DNA of 64,000 bases from Flavobacterium luminosum (lineage in GTDB: Bacteria > Bacteroidota > Bacteroidia > Flavobacteriales > Flavobacteriaceae), in NCBI RefSeq assembly GCF_023635005.1, contig NZ_JAMLJM010000001.1:558001-622000 (forward strand), read 5' to 3'. A program made the position numbers and the translations under genes. The number at the start of each line of letters is the position of its first letter. The stretch's first letter is position 1. The notes under the pieces were generated by a model, which worked only from the letters and a program-made list of their open reading frames with translations, did no database searches and was not told the DNA's origin. Below are positions 16,326-24,843 of this stretch, piece by piece.

Positions 16326-17249
16326 TTAAACATTTTCACCCCAAGAAGCTAATTCCTGTTCAGACCAAAGTTCCGGGAAGAAAATACGACGCTGATAACG
16401 AGGGTGCATATACTTTTTCCAATCGCTTCCTCCTGTGGCTTCTCCATCACCTTTTCCGTTATCGATATATTTTTGAGCTGCTCGATAATGCCCCATAACC
16501 CAAGTAATATTTACGGTATAATCATAATGACGCATCGCTTTTATCAACTCAGGATTTTGCTGATCTGACTCTGGAAGTTCTTTAAATTTACGCCAAAGGT
16601 TAATGGTATTGTATTCTTCCATTACGCGAAGAAATTGATCTTTATATTTTTCTTCAAATTGTTTTAAAAAATACGATTTTTCTTCGGTCTGATAATCCTT
16701 CCCAGCTGCTTGCCAATACAAATGTTCGAAAGCGTGTGTATAAGGCGTATTTCTATCAATGGTAGCTCTGAAACGATAATCGATTAAATTGATCAAATCT
16801 GTAGAACAAAATTCAATTAAGCGATATTGAGCACTTTGAAATCCACTGGCTGGTGTTAAGGTGTGGCGGAATTTCATGTATTGTTCCACTTCCATTCCAT
16901 CTCCCATAATTGTAAACGAGGTGGTTAACATATCAAAATAACGACTGATGCGCATTAACCTTTCGGTGAAAAAACTGGTCGTTAAATTTTCTGCATACGA
17001 TACTTGCTTAATTTCCCATAGAATCATTTTAAACAACAACTCATTAATCTGATGATACATGATAAAAATGTTTTCATCGGGTAACGTTGTTCTTTGAATC
17101 TGAAGATTCAACAAAGCATCGGTTTGTATGTAATCCCAATAGGTAATGGGTTTTGACCACAGCAATCCTTCCAGATAAGCTTCTGTTTTTTGATGTAAGC
17201 CTTTATATTTTTTATCGATTTCGTTTACTAATTCTGAATAGTCACTCAT
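16326..17249 (-). CDS. kynA: Tryptophan 2,3-dioxygenase
   Basis: This heme enzyme opens the indole ring of tryptophan to give N-formylkynurenine. The 307-residue sequence shows family blocks: LLWSKPITYWDYIQTDALL, IMYHQINELLFKMILWEIKQ, TPASGFQSAQYRLIEF and the C-terminal GGSDWKKYMHPRYQRRIFFPELW. The conserved histidine of TWVMGHYRAAQKYI is the likely heme ligand. It starts 2 bases after the DUF3108 gene stop and is probably co-transcribed with it. Later kynurenine-pathway genes are not in this window. Confidence 0.96.
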   Translation of the reverse strand: MSDYSELVNEIDKKYKGLHQKTEAYLEGLLWSKPITYWDYIQTDALLNLQIQRTTLPDENIFIMYHQINELLFKMILWEIKQVSYAENLTTSFFTERLMRISRYFDMLTTSFTIMGDGMEVEQYMKFRHTLTPASGFQSAQYRLIEFCSTDLINLIDYRFRATIDRNTPYTHAFEHLYWQAAGKDYQTEEKSYFLKQFEEKYKDQFLRVMEEYNTINLWRKFKELPESDQQNPELIKAMRHYDYTVNITWVMGHYRAAQKYIDNGKGDGEATGGSDWKKYMHPRYQRRIFFPELWSEQELASWGENV

Positions 17250-17251
17250 TT

Positions 17252-18025
17252 TTAATCTTTTATTATCATGAACGGATTTTTCAACCCTTTGAAGGCATCC
17301 AGATCGGCTTTAAGAGAACCTACAGCCAAACTTGCTTTAATACGCAAAGGTATTTTATTTTCATCATCGGATATCCAAACTGTTAAACTTTCTTGCTCTT
17401 TAAACACTCTACCCGATTGCACTAAAGGTCGAAAAACCATTGATTGTACTTTTCCAAATTTGGTACGTAATACTTCCCTCCCGATATATTTTAATCTAAA
17501 TTTATAAATTTCATCATCAAAAAACATATCAATGACAATAGATTCACCTACTTGGAGTTTATCAATTTTGGGATGATTTCTTAAATAATAAAAAGAAGAA
17601 ACAATATCTTGAACATTTTCTGTGACGCTAAAAGTCTTCTCTGTCTTATGTTTGTAATCTTTGACTAAAACCGTATTTTTTTCCTGATTAAAGAAACCTT
17701 CCTGATCTTTCGTATAACCTCCTTCATTAATCTTTCTTAAATATTGATAAGGTTTAGATGTTTCTTTATCGATGTAACTTTGATAATGGTCTTCGACCTT
17801 AAAAAAGAATCTTGACATCCCAACCGTGTAGCCATGACCAACAGCATAGAAGATTTTTTTATTGGCTTTGGTCGCTTCTTTCAACTCCAACGTAGCATAA
17901 CCGGCATTGACCAATCCGTAATGTATTCGGAACTTGAACCATTCACCTACATCAAAAGCCGTTGGTTTTTGAGCGATAGACGCTAATGAAAAAAGTAAGG
18001 AGAAGAATAGAATTTTAATTTTCAT
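17252..18025 (-). CDS. DUF3108 domain protein, secreted
   Basis: The 257-residue protein starts with a signal peptide (MKIKILFFSLLFSLASIAQ) and then a DUF3108 domain, recognised from GEWFKFRIHYGLVNAGYATLELKE, the central YYLRNHPKID block and the C-terminal LTVWISDDENKIPLRIKASLAVGSLKADLD. The frame can start at 18088, but that would place a non-family leader ahead of the signal peptide; the ATG at 18025 is preferred. The family is periplasmic and of unknown function. It is joined to kynA with a 2-base gap. Confidence 0.88.
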   Translation of the reverse strand: MKIKILFFSLLFSLASIAQKPTAFDVGEWFKFRIHYGLVNAGYATLELKEATKANKKIFYAVGHGYTVGMSRFFFKVEDHYQSYIDKETSKPYQYLRKINEGGYTKDQEGFFNQEKNTVLVKDYKHKTEKTFSVTENVQDIVSSFYYLRNHPKIDKLQVGESIVIDMFFDDEIYKFRLKYIGREVLRTKFGKVQSMVFRPLVQSGRVFKEQESLTVWISDDENKIPLRIKASLAVGSLKADLDAFKGLKNPFMIIKD

Positions 18026-18069
18026 TTCTTTTGGTTTAATATTCTTCAGAAAGAATACAATTTTTATTC

Positions 18070-18077
18070 CAAAAATA
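18070..18077 (-). promoter_or_regulatory. -7 box of the DUF3108-kynA unit
   Basis: TATTTTTG on the minus strand, 45 bases before the DUF3108 ATG and just past the terminator of the small RNA gene. Confidence 0.5.
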
Positions 18078-18088
18078 ATAAAAAACAA

Positions 18089-18190
18089 AAAACTCAGTCA
18101 TTACTGACTGAGTTTTTATGCTATTAACCAACCAAAAAACTATAAATTATGAAAATTTATCAAATTCAGAGGGAACCACCCCTTAGAATT
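18089..18190 (-). ncRNA. Predicted small RNA gene
   Basis: On the minus strand a perfect -7 box (TATATTTG, 18204-18197) is followed by about 100 bases that form two hairpins and then a strong terminator. The first hairpin pairs AATTC and AGGG with CCCT and GAATT around a GTGGTT loop (about 18161-18188). The second pairs ATAAATT with AATTTAT. The terminator pairs AAAACTCAGTCA (18089-18100) with TGACTGAGTTTT (18105-18116) around a 4-base loop. No open frame is seen on this strand. The gene lies in a 403-base gap between hpd and the DUF3108 gene. Comparison with the flavobacterial Flavo-1 RNA family would be the first check. Function is unknown. Confidence 0.6.
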
Positions 18191-18196
18191 GTTATG

Positions 18197-18204
18197 CAAA
18201 TATA
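18197..18204 (-). promoter_or_regulatory. -7 box of the predicted small RNA
   Basis: TATATTTG on the minus strand is an exact TAnnTTTG match. A TTG on the same strand at 18231-18229 is 24 bases upstream, slightly beyond the usual 17-23. Confidence 0.5.
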
Positions 18205-18383
18205 TATCGGTTTTTCAATTATATCTAACAAAAAATCAATTTTAACATATTTTTATCAAAACTACAGTTGTTACAACAGTGTTTGCTGATAATTTTACAA
18301 TGAAATTAAACTTTACTTAATATTATTTTAACAAAACGAAGAAACTTTATAGAAAAAAGGAAATCCTATTGGTTAAAAATAAA

Positions 18384-18411
18384 AAATCCGGAAAGTAATT
18401 TTTCCGGATTT
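18384..18411 (-). terminator. hpd terminator
   Basis: AAATCCGGAAA (18384-18394) pairs with TTTCCGGATTT (18401-18411), 17 bases past the hpd stop. A-rich plus sequence gives the U-tract on the minus transcript. Confidence 0.88.
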
Positions 18412-18428
18412 CATAAAAACATTATTTT

Positions 18429-19589
18429 TTAAAGTGTTCCTCTTAGTTCTTGCTCTCTTTCGATAGATTCGAATAATGCTTTAAAATTACCAGCTCCAAA
18501 ACCTCTGGCACCCATTCTTTGAATGATTTCAAAGAAAAGAGTTGGACGATCTTCTACTGGTTTCGTGAAGATTTGCAACAAATAACCTTCTTCATCGGCA
18601 TCAATCATGATTCCTAATTTTTGAAGTTCTTTGATATCTTCTTTAAACTTCGACATATGGTCTTTTAATCTCTCAGGAATAGCGTCATAATACGCTTGTG
18701 GAGGTGTACTCAAAAACTCGATACCTCTGGCACGCATTTCAGCTACTGTTGATATAATATCATCGGTTGCAACGGCAATATGCTGTACTCCTGGACCTTC
18801 GTAGAAATCTAAATATTCTTCGATTTGCGATTTTTTCTTTCCTTCAGCAGGTTCATTAATTGGGAATTTAATTCTTCCATTCCCATTACTCATCACCTTA
18901 GACATTAAAGCCGAATATTCTGTTGTAATCTGTTTGTCATCAAAAGATAAGAAGTTTACAAATCCCATTACATCTTCATACCATTTTACCCAAACATTCA
19001 TTTCGTTCCAACCTACGTTTCCTACCATGTGGTCCACAAATTTTAAACCTACTGGCGTTGGGTTGTAATCCGATTTCCATTCTTTATAACCTGGTAAAAA
19101 AGTTCCTTTGTAATTTTTACGCTCTACAAACATGTGAACAGTTTCTCCGTAAGTGTAAATTCCAGCTCTCACTACTTCACCAAATTCATCGGTTTCCACA
19201 GTAGGCTCCATATATACTTTTGCACCGCGTTTTGTAGTTTCTTCAAAAGATTTTCTTGCGTCTTCTACCCAAAGTGCCACGATTTTAACTCCATCACCAT
19301 GTTTTTTTACATGCTCTCCAACAGGAGAATCACTTTTTAAAGCAGTCGTTAAAACTAACCTGATTTTATCTTGAACCAACACATAAGAAGCTCTGTCTTT
19401 CACTCCAGTTTCTAAACCAGCATACGCCAATGATTGAAATCCGAACGCTGTTTTATAAAAATGTGCCGCTTGTTTCGCGTTTCCTACGTAAAATTCTACG
19501 TAATCTGTTCCTAATAATGGTAAGAAGTCTTGTGCGCCTTCAAATATTTTTTCTAATCCGTACTCTACTGATTTTATTTCTTGTGCCAT
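18429..19589 (-). CDS. hpd: 4-hydroxyphenylpyruvate dioxygenase
   Basis: This Fe(II) enzyme converts 4-hydroxyphenylpyruvate, the transamination product of tyrosine, to homogentisate. The 386-residue chain has two vicinal-oxygen-chelate halves. The iron ligands are visible as H187 (KFVDHMVGNV), H270 (GPGVQHIAVAT) and E354 (LFFEIIQRMG), and the C-terminal helix motif GFGAGNFKALFESIE is typical. hmgA lies 104 bases upstream on the same strand, so the two steps are probably expressed together, although a hairpin sits in the gap. It ends in its own terminator. Confidence 0.97.
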   Translation of the reverse strand: MAQEIKSVEYGLEKIFEGAQDFLPLLGTDYVEFYVGNAKQAAHFYKTAFGFQSLAYAGLETGVKDRASYVLVQDKIRLVLTTALKSDSPVGEHVKKHGDGVKIVALWVEDARKSFEETTKRGAKVYMEPTVETDEFGEVVRAGIYTYGETVHMFVERKNYKGTFLPGYKEWKSDYNPTPVGLKFVDHMVGNVGWNEMNVWVKWYEDVMGFVNFLSFDDKQITTEYSALMSKVMSNGNGRIKFPINEPAEGKKKSQIEEYLDFYEGPGVQHIAVATDDIISTVAEMRARGIEFLSTPPQAYYDAIPERLKDHMSKFKEDIKELQKLGIMIDADEEGYLLQIFTKPVEDRPTLFFEIIQRMGARGFGAGNFKALFESIEREQELRGTL

Positions 19590-19619
19590 GTTTTTTTATT
19601 TTGAAATTAATAGATCTAA

Positions 19620-19640
19620 GATTTGAAGATGATTCAAATC
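19620..19640. repeat. Inverted repeat between hmgA and hpd
   Basis: GATTTGAA and TTCAAATC (8 bp) flank the 5-base loop GATGA, 31 bases before the hpd start. It could be an operator for hpd or an mRNA hairpin in the hmgA-hpd transcript. Confidence 0.45.
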
Positions 19641-19693
19641 CATATTGAAAATTTAAAAAGAATTAATGTATTTTAAATTTTCAAATTAGCTCG

Positions 19694-20851
19694 TTACTCA
19701 AGCCAAGATTGGTAATACTTATCGTCTGCGATTTTCATAGCATCTTCCGTTACCATCAAAGGTTTGAAAGTGTCTACCATCACAGCTAATTCTTGTGTAT
19801 CCGTTTTACCTATACTTCTTTCCGTTGCTCCTGGGTGCGGTCCGTGTGGAATTCCGGCTGGGTGAAGAGAAATGTGTCCAGCTTCGATATCGTTTCGGCT
19901 CATAAAATCACCATCTACATAATACAAAACCTCATCCGAATCTATATTACTATGATTGTAAGGTGCAGGAATTGCTTCCGGATGATAATCGTATAAACGA
20001 GGTACAAAAGAACAAATTACAAAAGCATCCGTCTCAAAAGTTTGATGTACCGGAGGTGGTTGATGAATTCTTCCCGTAATAGGCTCAAAGTCGTGTATAG
20101 ATAACGCGTAAGGATAATTGAAACCATCATATCCTACCACATCAAAAGGATGCGTAGCATAAACCATCTCGAAAATTTCGTCTTTCTTTTTTACTTTAAT
20201 TACAAAGTCGCCTTTTTCGTTATATGTTTCTAATTCTTGCGGCTGACGAATATCGCGCTCACAAAAAGGAGCATGCTCTAACAATTGTCCAAACCAATTT
20301 CGGTAACGCTTTGGCGTGTAAATTGGTCGATGTGATTCGACAATAAACAATCGATTGTCTGTAGTATCAAAATCGATTTTATAAATCATTCCCCTCGGAA
20401 TTACAAGATAATCACCATATTTGAAATCTAAATTTCCTAACATGGTTCTTAATTTTCCAGTTCCTTTGTGAATGAAGATTACTTCATCCGAATCCGTATT
20501 CTTATAAAAATAATCGGTGGTTGATTTTCTAGGAGCAGCTAAAACTATATGACAGTCCGAGTTGGTCAAAACGATTTTTCTACTTTCCAGAAAATCATCG
20601 GTTGGTTCTACCTGAAACCCTCTTAATCTATAAGACTGAATATTATTTTCTTTAGCAATTTTAGGTGCTACCGAATATTGTTTACGAATTTCCTTCACCT
20701 GAGTAGGGCGGTGTTCATGATACATATTGGTCGACATTCCGTCGAAACCAATGGTACCAAACAACTGCTCGTAATACAAATCTCCATTATCCTTTCTGAA
20801 TTGTATATGGCGTTTCGATGGAATTTTTCCTAATTTGTGATAAAACGGCAT
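19694..20851 (-). CDS. hmgA: Homogentisate 1,2-dioxygenase
   Basis: This cupin-type Fe(II) enzyme opens homogentisate to maleylacetoacetate. At 385 residues it belongs to the shorter bacterial branch. The probable iron-binding residues lie in PYNHSNIDSDEV (H300 and E307) and HPAGIPHGPHPGATE (H336). The N-terminal MPFYHKLGKIPSKRHIQF and the RGFQVEPTDDFLESR block are usual. It forms the next step after hpd. The later steps, maleylacetoacetate isomerase and fumarylacetoacetase, are not present in this window. A perfect 14-bp palindrome sits 33 bases upstream of its start. Confidence 0.95.
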   Translation of the reverse strand: MPFYHKLGKIPSKRHIQFRKDNGDLYYEQLFGTIGFDGMSTNMYHEHRPTQVKEIRKQYSVAPKIAKENNIQSYRLRGFQVEPTDDFLESRKIVLTNSDCHIVLAAPRKSTTDYFYKNTDSDEVIFIHKGTGKLRTMLGNLDFKYGDYLVIPRGMIYKIDFDTTDNRLFIVESHRPIYTPKRYRNWFGQLLEHAPFCERDIRQPQELETYNEKGDFVIKVKKKDEIFEMVYATHPFDVVGYDGFNYPYALSIHDFEPITGRIHQPPPVHQTFETDAFVICSFVPRLYDYHPEAIPAPYNHSNIDSDEVLYYVDGDFMSRNDIEAGHISLHPAGIPHGPHPGATERSIGKTDTQELAVMVDTFKPLMVTEDAMKIADDKYYQSWLE

Positions 20852-20883
20852 TTTTTATTTGTTTTTAAATTCAACGTTAATTA

Positions 20884-20897
20884 GAAGTTTAAACTTC
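20884..20897. promoter_or_regulatory. Perfect palindrome upstream of hmgA
   Basis: GAAGTTTAAACTTC is fully self-complementary and lies 33 bases before the hmgA ATG. It is a candidate operator for tyrosine breakdown genes; no cognate regulator is recognised nearby. Confidence 0.45.
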
Positions 20898-20920
20898 ATT
20901 GATATCAAATAAAAAGGAAC

Positions 20921-20986
20921 TCACTCAGGATTTCTCTTGATGAGGAATTTTAAATGCGCCAATAAATCTTTAAATAAAGGTTCCAT
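20921..20986 (-). CDS. Possible 21-residue upstream ORF before hmgA
   Basis: An ATG at 20986 opens a 21-codon frame ending TGA at 20921, 69 bases before hmgA. The product begins MEPLFKDLLAHLKFL and ends IKRNPE; it looks like a short amphipathic leucine-rich basic helix. A near -7 box (GATATTTG, one mismatch) lies upstream. It is too short for firm coding evidence. It may be a small protein, a leader peptide or chance. Confidence 0.3.
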   Translation of the reverse strand: MEPLFKDLLAHLKFLIKRNPE

Positions 20987-21025
20987 AGATTTATTTTACA
21001 AAACAAATATCGTAAAAAAGTAAAA

Positions 21026-21045
21026 AAGCCACTATTAAGTGGCTT
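21026..21045 (-). terminator. Terminator of the APC permease gene
   Basis: AAGCCACT (21026-21033) pairs with AGTGGCTT (21038-21045), 4 bases past the stop at 21050, with A-rich plus flank giving the U-tract. Confidence 0.85.
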
Positions 21046-21049
21046 AAAA

Positions 21050-22519
21050 TTATTCTTGTTTTTCTTCTTTTTCTAGTTTCGAGTTTCTTTTTCCGTATAA
21101 GAAATAAACCACGATACCGATTACTAACCAGCCAACAGAAAGCATCTGTGCTTCTTTACTAAGGTTAACCATCAGATAAGTATTGATTAAGATACCACAA
21201 ACTGCGATTACCGGTAAAGCAGGAACTTTAAAGGTTCTGACCAAATTAGGTTGTTTTACACGTAAAATCCAAACCGCTATACACACCATCGTAAAGGCAA
21301 ATAGGGTTCCAAAACTAGTCATATCGGCTAATTTATTGATCGGTGTAAATGCTGCAACAACTGCAATAACACCACCTAAAATCATTAAGTTCGTTTTTGG
21401 TGTTCCAGAAACAGGATTAATTTTAGAGAAAACCTGTGGAATTAAACCATCTTTAGACATACCTAAGAAGATTCTTGATTGTCCCATAATCATTACCATC
21501 AATACAGAGATTAATCCAACGGTAGCTGCGATTGTAATAATGAAGCCTGCCCAACCTTGACCAGCAATATCAAAAGCATAAGCTACCGGAGCTTTAATAG
21601 CTTCTGGATATTTTCCTAGCGGGTTAAAATCTTGGTAATTCATCATTCCCGTTAAAACTAACGAAACTAAGATATAAAGCAACGTACAAATTAATAATGA
21701 TGCTATAATAGCAAAAGGAACATCTTTTTTAGGATTCACTGCCTCTCCAGCTTGAGTAGAAACAGCATCAAAACCTACATAAGCAAAAAATATTGCTGCA
21801 GCTCCCGAGATAATCCCTCCAATACCATACGCATTATGAGTTACTTCTTTTTCCACGATTTGAGTCGCTTCAGGAATAAACGGAGTCCAGTTTTCTATAT
21901 TAATGAAAAAAGCACCTGCAATAATCACAAACAATACAGCAGAAACCTTAAGCACAACGATTAAATTGTTCGCTTTAGCCGCACTTTGTGTTCCTTTGAT
22001 TAATATAGATATAACAAAAAGAACGATTAAAAAAGCCGGTAAATTCATAGAAAAACCTTCACCGGTATAACTAGCAGGATCTGTAGTTAACCATTCCGGA
22101 AGTTTGACACCGAACATTTTGAGAAACTTGTTAAAATAACCAGACCAGGATACTGCCACCGTCATAGAACCCATGGCATACTCCAAGATAAGTCCCCATC
22201 CGATGATCCAAGCAAAAACCTCCCCAATGGTTCCATAAGCATACGCATAAGCAGAACCTTCAACAGGTAAGATAGATGCAAATTCTGAATAACAAAGTGC
22301 TGCAAAAACACAGGCAATACCGGCAATAATAAAAGAAATAGCTAAAGCAGGGCCTGCATGGTAGTAAGCTCCGGTTCCGGTTAGTACAAAAATACCACCG
22401 CCAATAATAGCTCCAACACCAATGGCTGTAAGGCTCCATTTGCCAAGCACCCTTTTTAATTCACTTTTTTTCATATCCGCTTCAAAAGCAGATACTGGTT
22501 TTACTCTCCAAATAGACAT
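21050..22519 (-). CDS. APC family amino acid permease
   Basis: This 489-residue inner-membrane transporter shows about 12 membrane segments and the APC helix-1 motif GVGAIIGGGIFVLTG. The block KKDVPFAIIASLLICTLLYILVSLVLTGM and the YSEFASILPVEGSAYAYAYG loop are characteristic of the cationic amino acid transporter (CAT/YfnA) branch. It would take up amino acids by proton-coupled symport; the exact substrate is unknown. It is encoded near the tryptophan and tyrosine breakdown genes, which makes an aromatic or broad substrate conceivable, but this is inference only. Confidence 0.92.
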   Translation of the reverse strand: MSIWRVKPVSAFEADMKKSELKRVLGKWSLTAIGVGAIIGGGIFVLTGTGAYYHAGPALAISFIIAGIACVFAALCYSEFASILPVEGSAYAYAYGTIGEVFAWIIGWGLILEYAMGSMTVAVSWSGYFNKFLKMFGVKLPEWLTTDPASYTGEGFSMNLPAFLIVLFVISILIKGTQSAAKANNLIVVLKVSAVLFVIIAGAFFINIENWTPFIPEATQIVEKEVTHNAYGIGGIISGAAAIFFAYVGFDAVSTQAGEAVNPKKDVPFAIIASLLICTLLYILVSLVLTGMMNYQDFNPLGKYPEAIKAPVAYAFDIAGQGWAGFIITIAATVGLISVLMVMIMGQSRIFLGMSKDGLIPQVFSKINPVSGTPKTNLMILGGVIAVVAAFTPINKLADMTSFGTLFAFTMVCIAVWILRVKQPNLVRTFKVPALPVIAVCGILINTYLMVNLSKEAQMLSVGWLVIGIVVYFLYGKRNSKLEKEEKQE

Positions 22520-22548
22520 ATAAATTATTGTTTGGTTGTTTTAGTGCT

Positions 22549-22556
22549 CAAAAATA
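22549..22556 (-). promoter_or_regulatory. -7 box of the APC permease gene
   Basis: TATTTTTG on the minus strand, 30 bases before the start codon. Confidence 0.5.
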
Positions 22557-22622
22557 GACTTTTTTGAAAACAAATGAAGAAAAAAAAAGATTTTTATAAA
22601 AAACTTTCGAAAAAAATACGAA

Positions 22623-24833
22623 TTAAAACCAAAAACCTACTGTAAACCAAGTATAATGTTTTCTTGTGTCTGGAGACCACGAGTGTTTTATTTCCAAAGG
22701 TCCTAAAAGCGTTTCTAAACCATATCCAAGAGCATAACCTGTATAATTAGGCTTGGAAATCCATTCATTACTCGCAAAAATTCTGTTTCCGATATTGGAG
22801 AGGTTGGCCGTAAAATTCACATGGTTTTTTTTGATAAACTCACAGTCAAGATTAATACTTCCTTTCACATAACTGTCTCCGCTTAAATCTAAGAAGTTAT
22901 ATCCAAAGAAGGATCCGAAATTAGCAAACTTATGAAAACCATAACCTCCTAACACAAAATCATACATAGGATTAATTCGTTCACCAATAGTAAACCCTCC
23001 TTCTGATTGTATTTTTACCGATATTTTCTTGAAAAAAGTTCGAACATAAGCCATATCCGCTTTTAAAAGATAAAAGGGAGAAAAATCTCTGTTGTAATCG
23101 GTGGAATAAAAGGTATGTTGAAAATCTCCAAAAAAATACCATCCGTTTTTAGGAAAATACTTGTTTGAAAATGAATCATATTTTAGAAAGCCAAACAAAG
23201 AGTAATAAGAACTGTAATCGATATATTTATTGTATGTAGGTAAATCATTGGAAGAAATATCATAAAAATCATGTCCTAAACCAGCACCCAAAAGGAATTT
23301 TTGAGCAAAAATAGTTTGAGCATATAACTTATTAGATACTAATTTATAATCTAAATCTATCGATTCCTTATTGATGCTTTCGAGTACGGTACCGTTCTTA
23401 AAATCGGTTTTACTTGCTTTACTAAATTGATCAAAATCAGATTTAAAACCAAAACTCCAATTGAAACCATTATCAATATAATATTCCAAGTTATATCGGG
23501 TATTGTCGCCAATTATAAAATCGATGTATCCCAAGTCGTTTTTGACAAAAAGATTTTTTTTCGTGATATTCACCAAAGCACTTGATTTAAACAAATCATC
23601 ATAGTGAACACCCAATTTCAAATAGGTCTTTACCGGATTTTCTTCAACATCAAAGGTTAGAACATCATATTCGCCATCATTGGCCAATTTGTATTTAATG
23701 GAAGTAAAGTTCTGTGTAGCATTCAGATTATTAACACCATTATTTAAATCATCATAACTAATATTATTCCAAGATTTTAAACGAAGTTTCCCTAAAAAAT
23801 AAGAACGTGTATAATTTTTATACCCTTGTATGGAAATTCCGCTAACATACAAACTGTCGGAACGACTTTTTCTTTGAGAGACAGTTTCATAATTGGTTCC
23901 CAAAGCTTTCAATTGAGCAGAGATTTTTCGTGCTGCCTCTTCCCCATTCTTAATAATTTCCTGTCCTTGATCGAATGAAATAACTGTAAACCCTTTAATA
24001 TCAGGTTTGATATAGATGTCGGTAAGTTTTTTCTTTTCTTCCATTTTCTCCACCGTGTTGAAGTTGGAAATTTGCACCAAAACTCCTGTAGCACCTCCAA
24101 TATCATTAATGTTTTTCAATCCGTCTTGCACATCAACACCAATAATAATATCAGCGCCCATTTTTCGGACTTCTTCCACCGGAAAATTATTAACCACTCC
24201 TCCGTCTACATAAAATCTACCATCGATTTCCACTGGTGAAAACAAAGATGGGAAAGCACCACTCGCCGCTAAACACATGGGTAAAGATCCCTCACGAAAT
24301 ACTACTTCTTTTCCAGTTTCTACATCTGTTGCAATGCATAGAAAGGGGATTTTTAGCTGATTAAAATCGCGCACATGACGATAATTATGGGTCAGTTTAC
24401 TAAATAGATTGTAATTATAAAGTCCTTTTGAAAAGCCTTTGGGAACAGAAATTTTAAAATTTTGAAAAGGAAGGGTCACAGCATAAACTTCATCGTTATG
24501 CTTTTCATAGAAAGTCTTATTGGTTCTTGGAATAAAATCTTGGATAATTGCATCCGGATCTAAATCAGAAAAAATAGAATCCAACTCGTGAGCAGTAAAT
24601 CCACAGGCGTACAATCCTCCAATGATTGCGCCCATACTAGTACCTCCTATATAATCTATCTTGATTCCTGCTTTTTCAATTTCCTTAAGCACCCCAATAT
24701 GGGCTAATCCTTTTGCACCGCCACCACTTAAAACCAAGCCGATTTTAGGTTTTTCTGTGGTTTGTTGAGCCCAAATTGATTCGGACATGAAACACATTAT
24801 TATCAAAACGGCAGTCCAAAGAATTCTTATCAT
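22623..24833 (-). CDS. Patatin-like phospholipase with BamA-like barrel
   Basis: This 736-residue protein has a signal peptide (ending WAQQ), a patatin lipase domain (about 30-220), a POTRA-like linker (about 330-405) and a C-terminal 16-strand-type barrel ending in FTVGFWF. The patatin features are complete: oxyanion loop GGGAKG, nucleophile S66 in GTSMG and D210 in VDGGVV. Such proteins are outer-membrane phospholipases of the PlpD/patatin-BamA class. It starts 10 bases after the uvrC stop and is probably in the same transcript, though the functions are unrelated. Confidence 0.92.
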   Translation of the reverse strand: MIRILWTAVLIIMCFMSESIWAQQTTEKPKIGLVLSGGGAKGLAHIGVLKEIEKAGIKIDYIGGTSMGAIIGGLYACGFTAHELDSIFSDLDPDAIIQDFIPRTNKTFYEKHNDEVYAVTLPFQNFKISVPKGFSKGLYNYNLFSKLTHNYRHVRDFNQLKIPFLCIATDVETGKEVVFREGSLPMCLAASGAFPSLFSPVEIDGRFYVDGGVVNNFPVEEVRKMGADIIIGVDVQDGLKNINDIGGATGVLVQISNFNTVEKMEEKKKLTDIYIKPDIKGFTVISFDQGQEIIKNGEEAARKISAQLKALGTNYETVSQRKSRSDSLYVSGISIQGYKNYTRSYFLGKLRLKSWNNISYDDLNNGVNNLNATQNFTSIKYKLANDGEYDVLTFDVEENPVKTYLKLGVHYDDLFKSSALVNITKKNLFVKNDLGYIDFIIGDNTRYNLEYYIDNGFNWSFGFKSDFDQFSKASKTDFKNGTVLESINKESIDLDYKLVSNKLYAQTIFAQKFLLGAGLGHDFYDISSNDLPTYNKYIDYSSYYSLFGFLKYDSFSNKYFPKNGWYFFGDFQHTFYSTDYNRDFSPFYLLKADMAYVRTFFKKISVKIQSEGGFTIGERINPMYDFVLGGYGFHKFANFGSFFGYNFLDLSGDSYVKGSINLDCEFIKKNHVNFTANLSNIGNRIFASNEWISKPNYTGYALGYGLETLLGPLEIKHSWSPDTRKHYTWFTVGFWF

Positions 24834-24843
24834 AATGGCGTTA

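Noticed and set aside
18149..18289. 46-codon plus-strand ORF (starts MKIYQIQREPPLRIV) across the predicted small RNA
   Set aside because: It is antisense to the hairpins and the minus-strand promoter, has no plus-strand promoter, and the coding appearance is explained by the complementary structured RNA.
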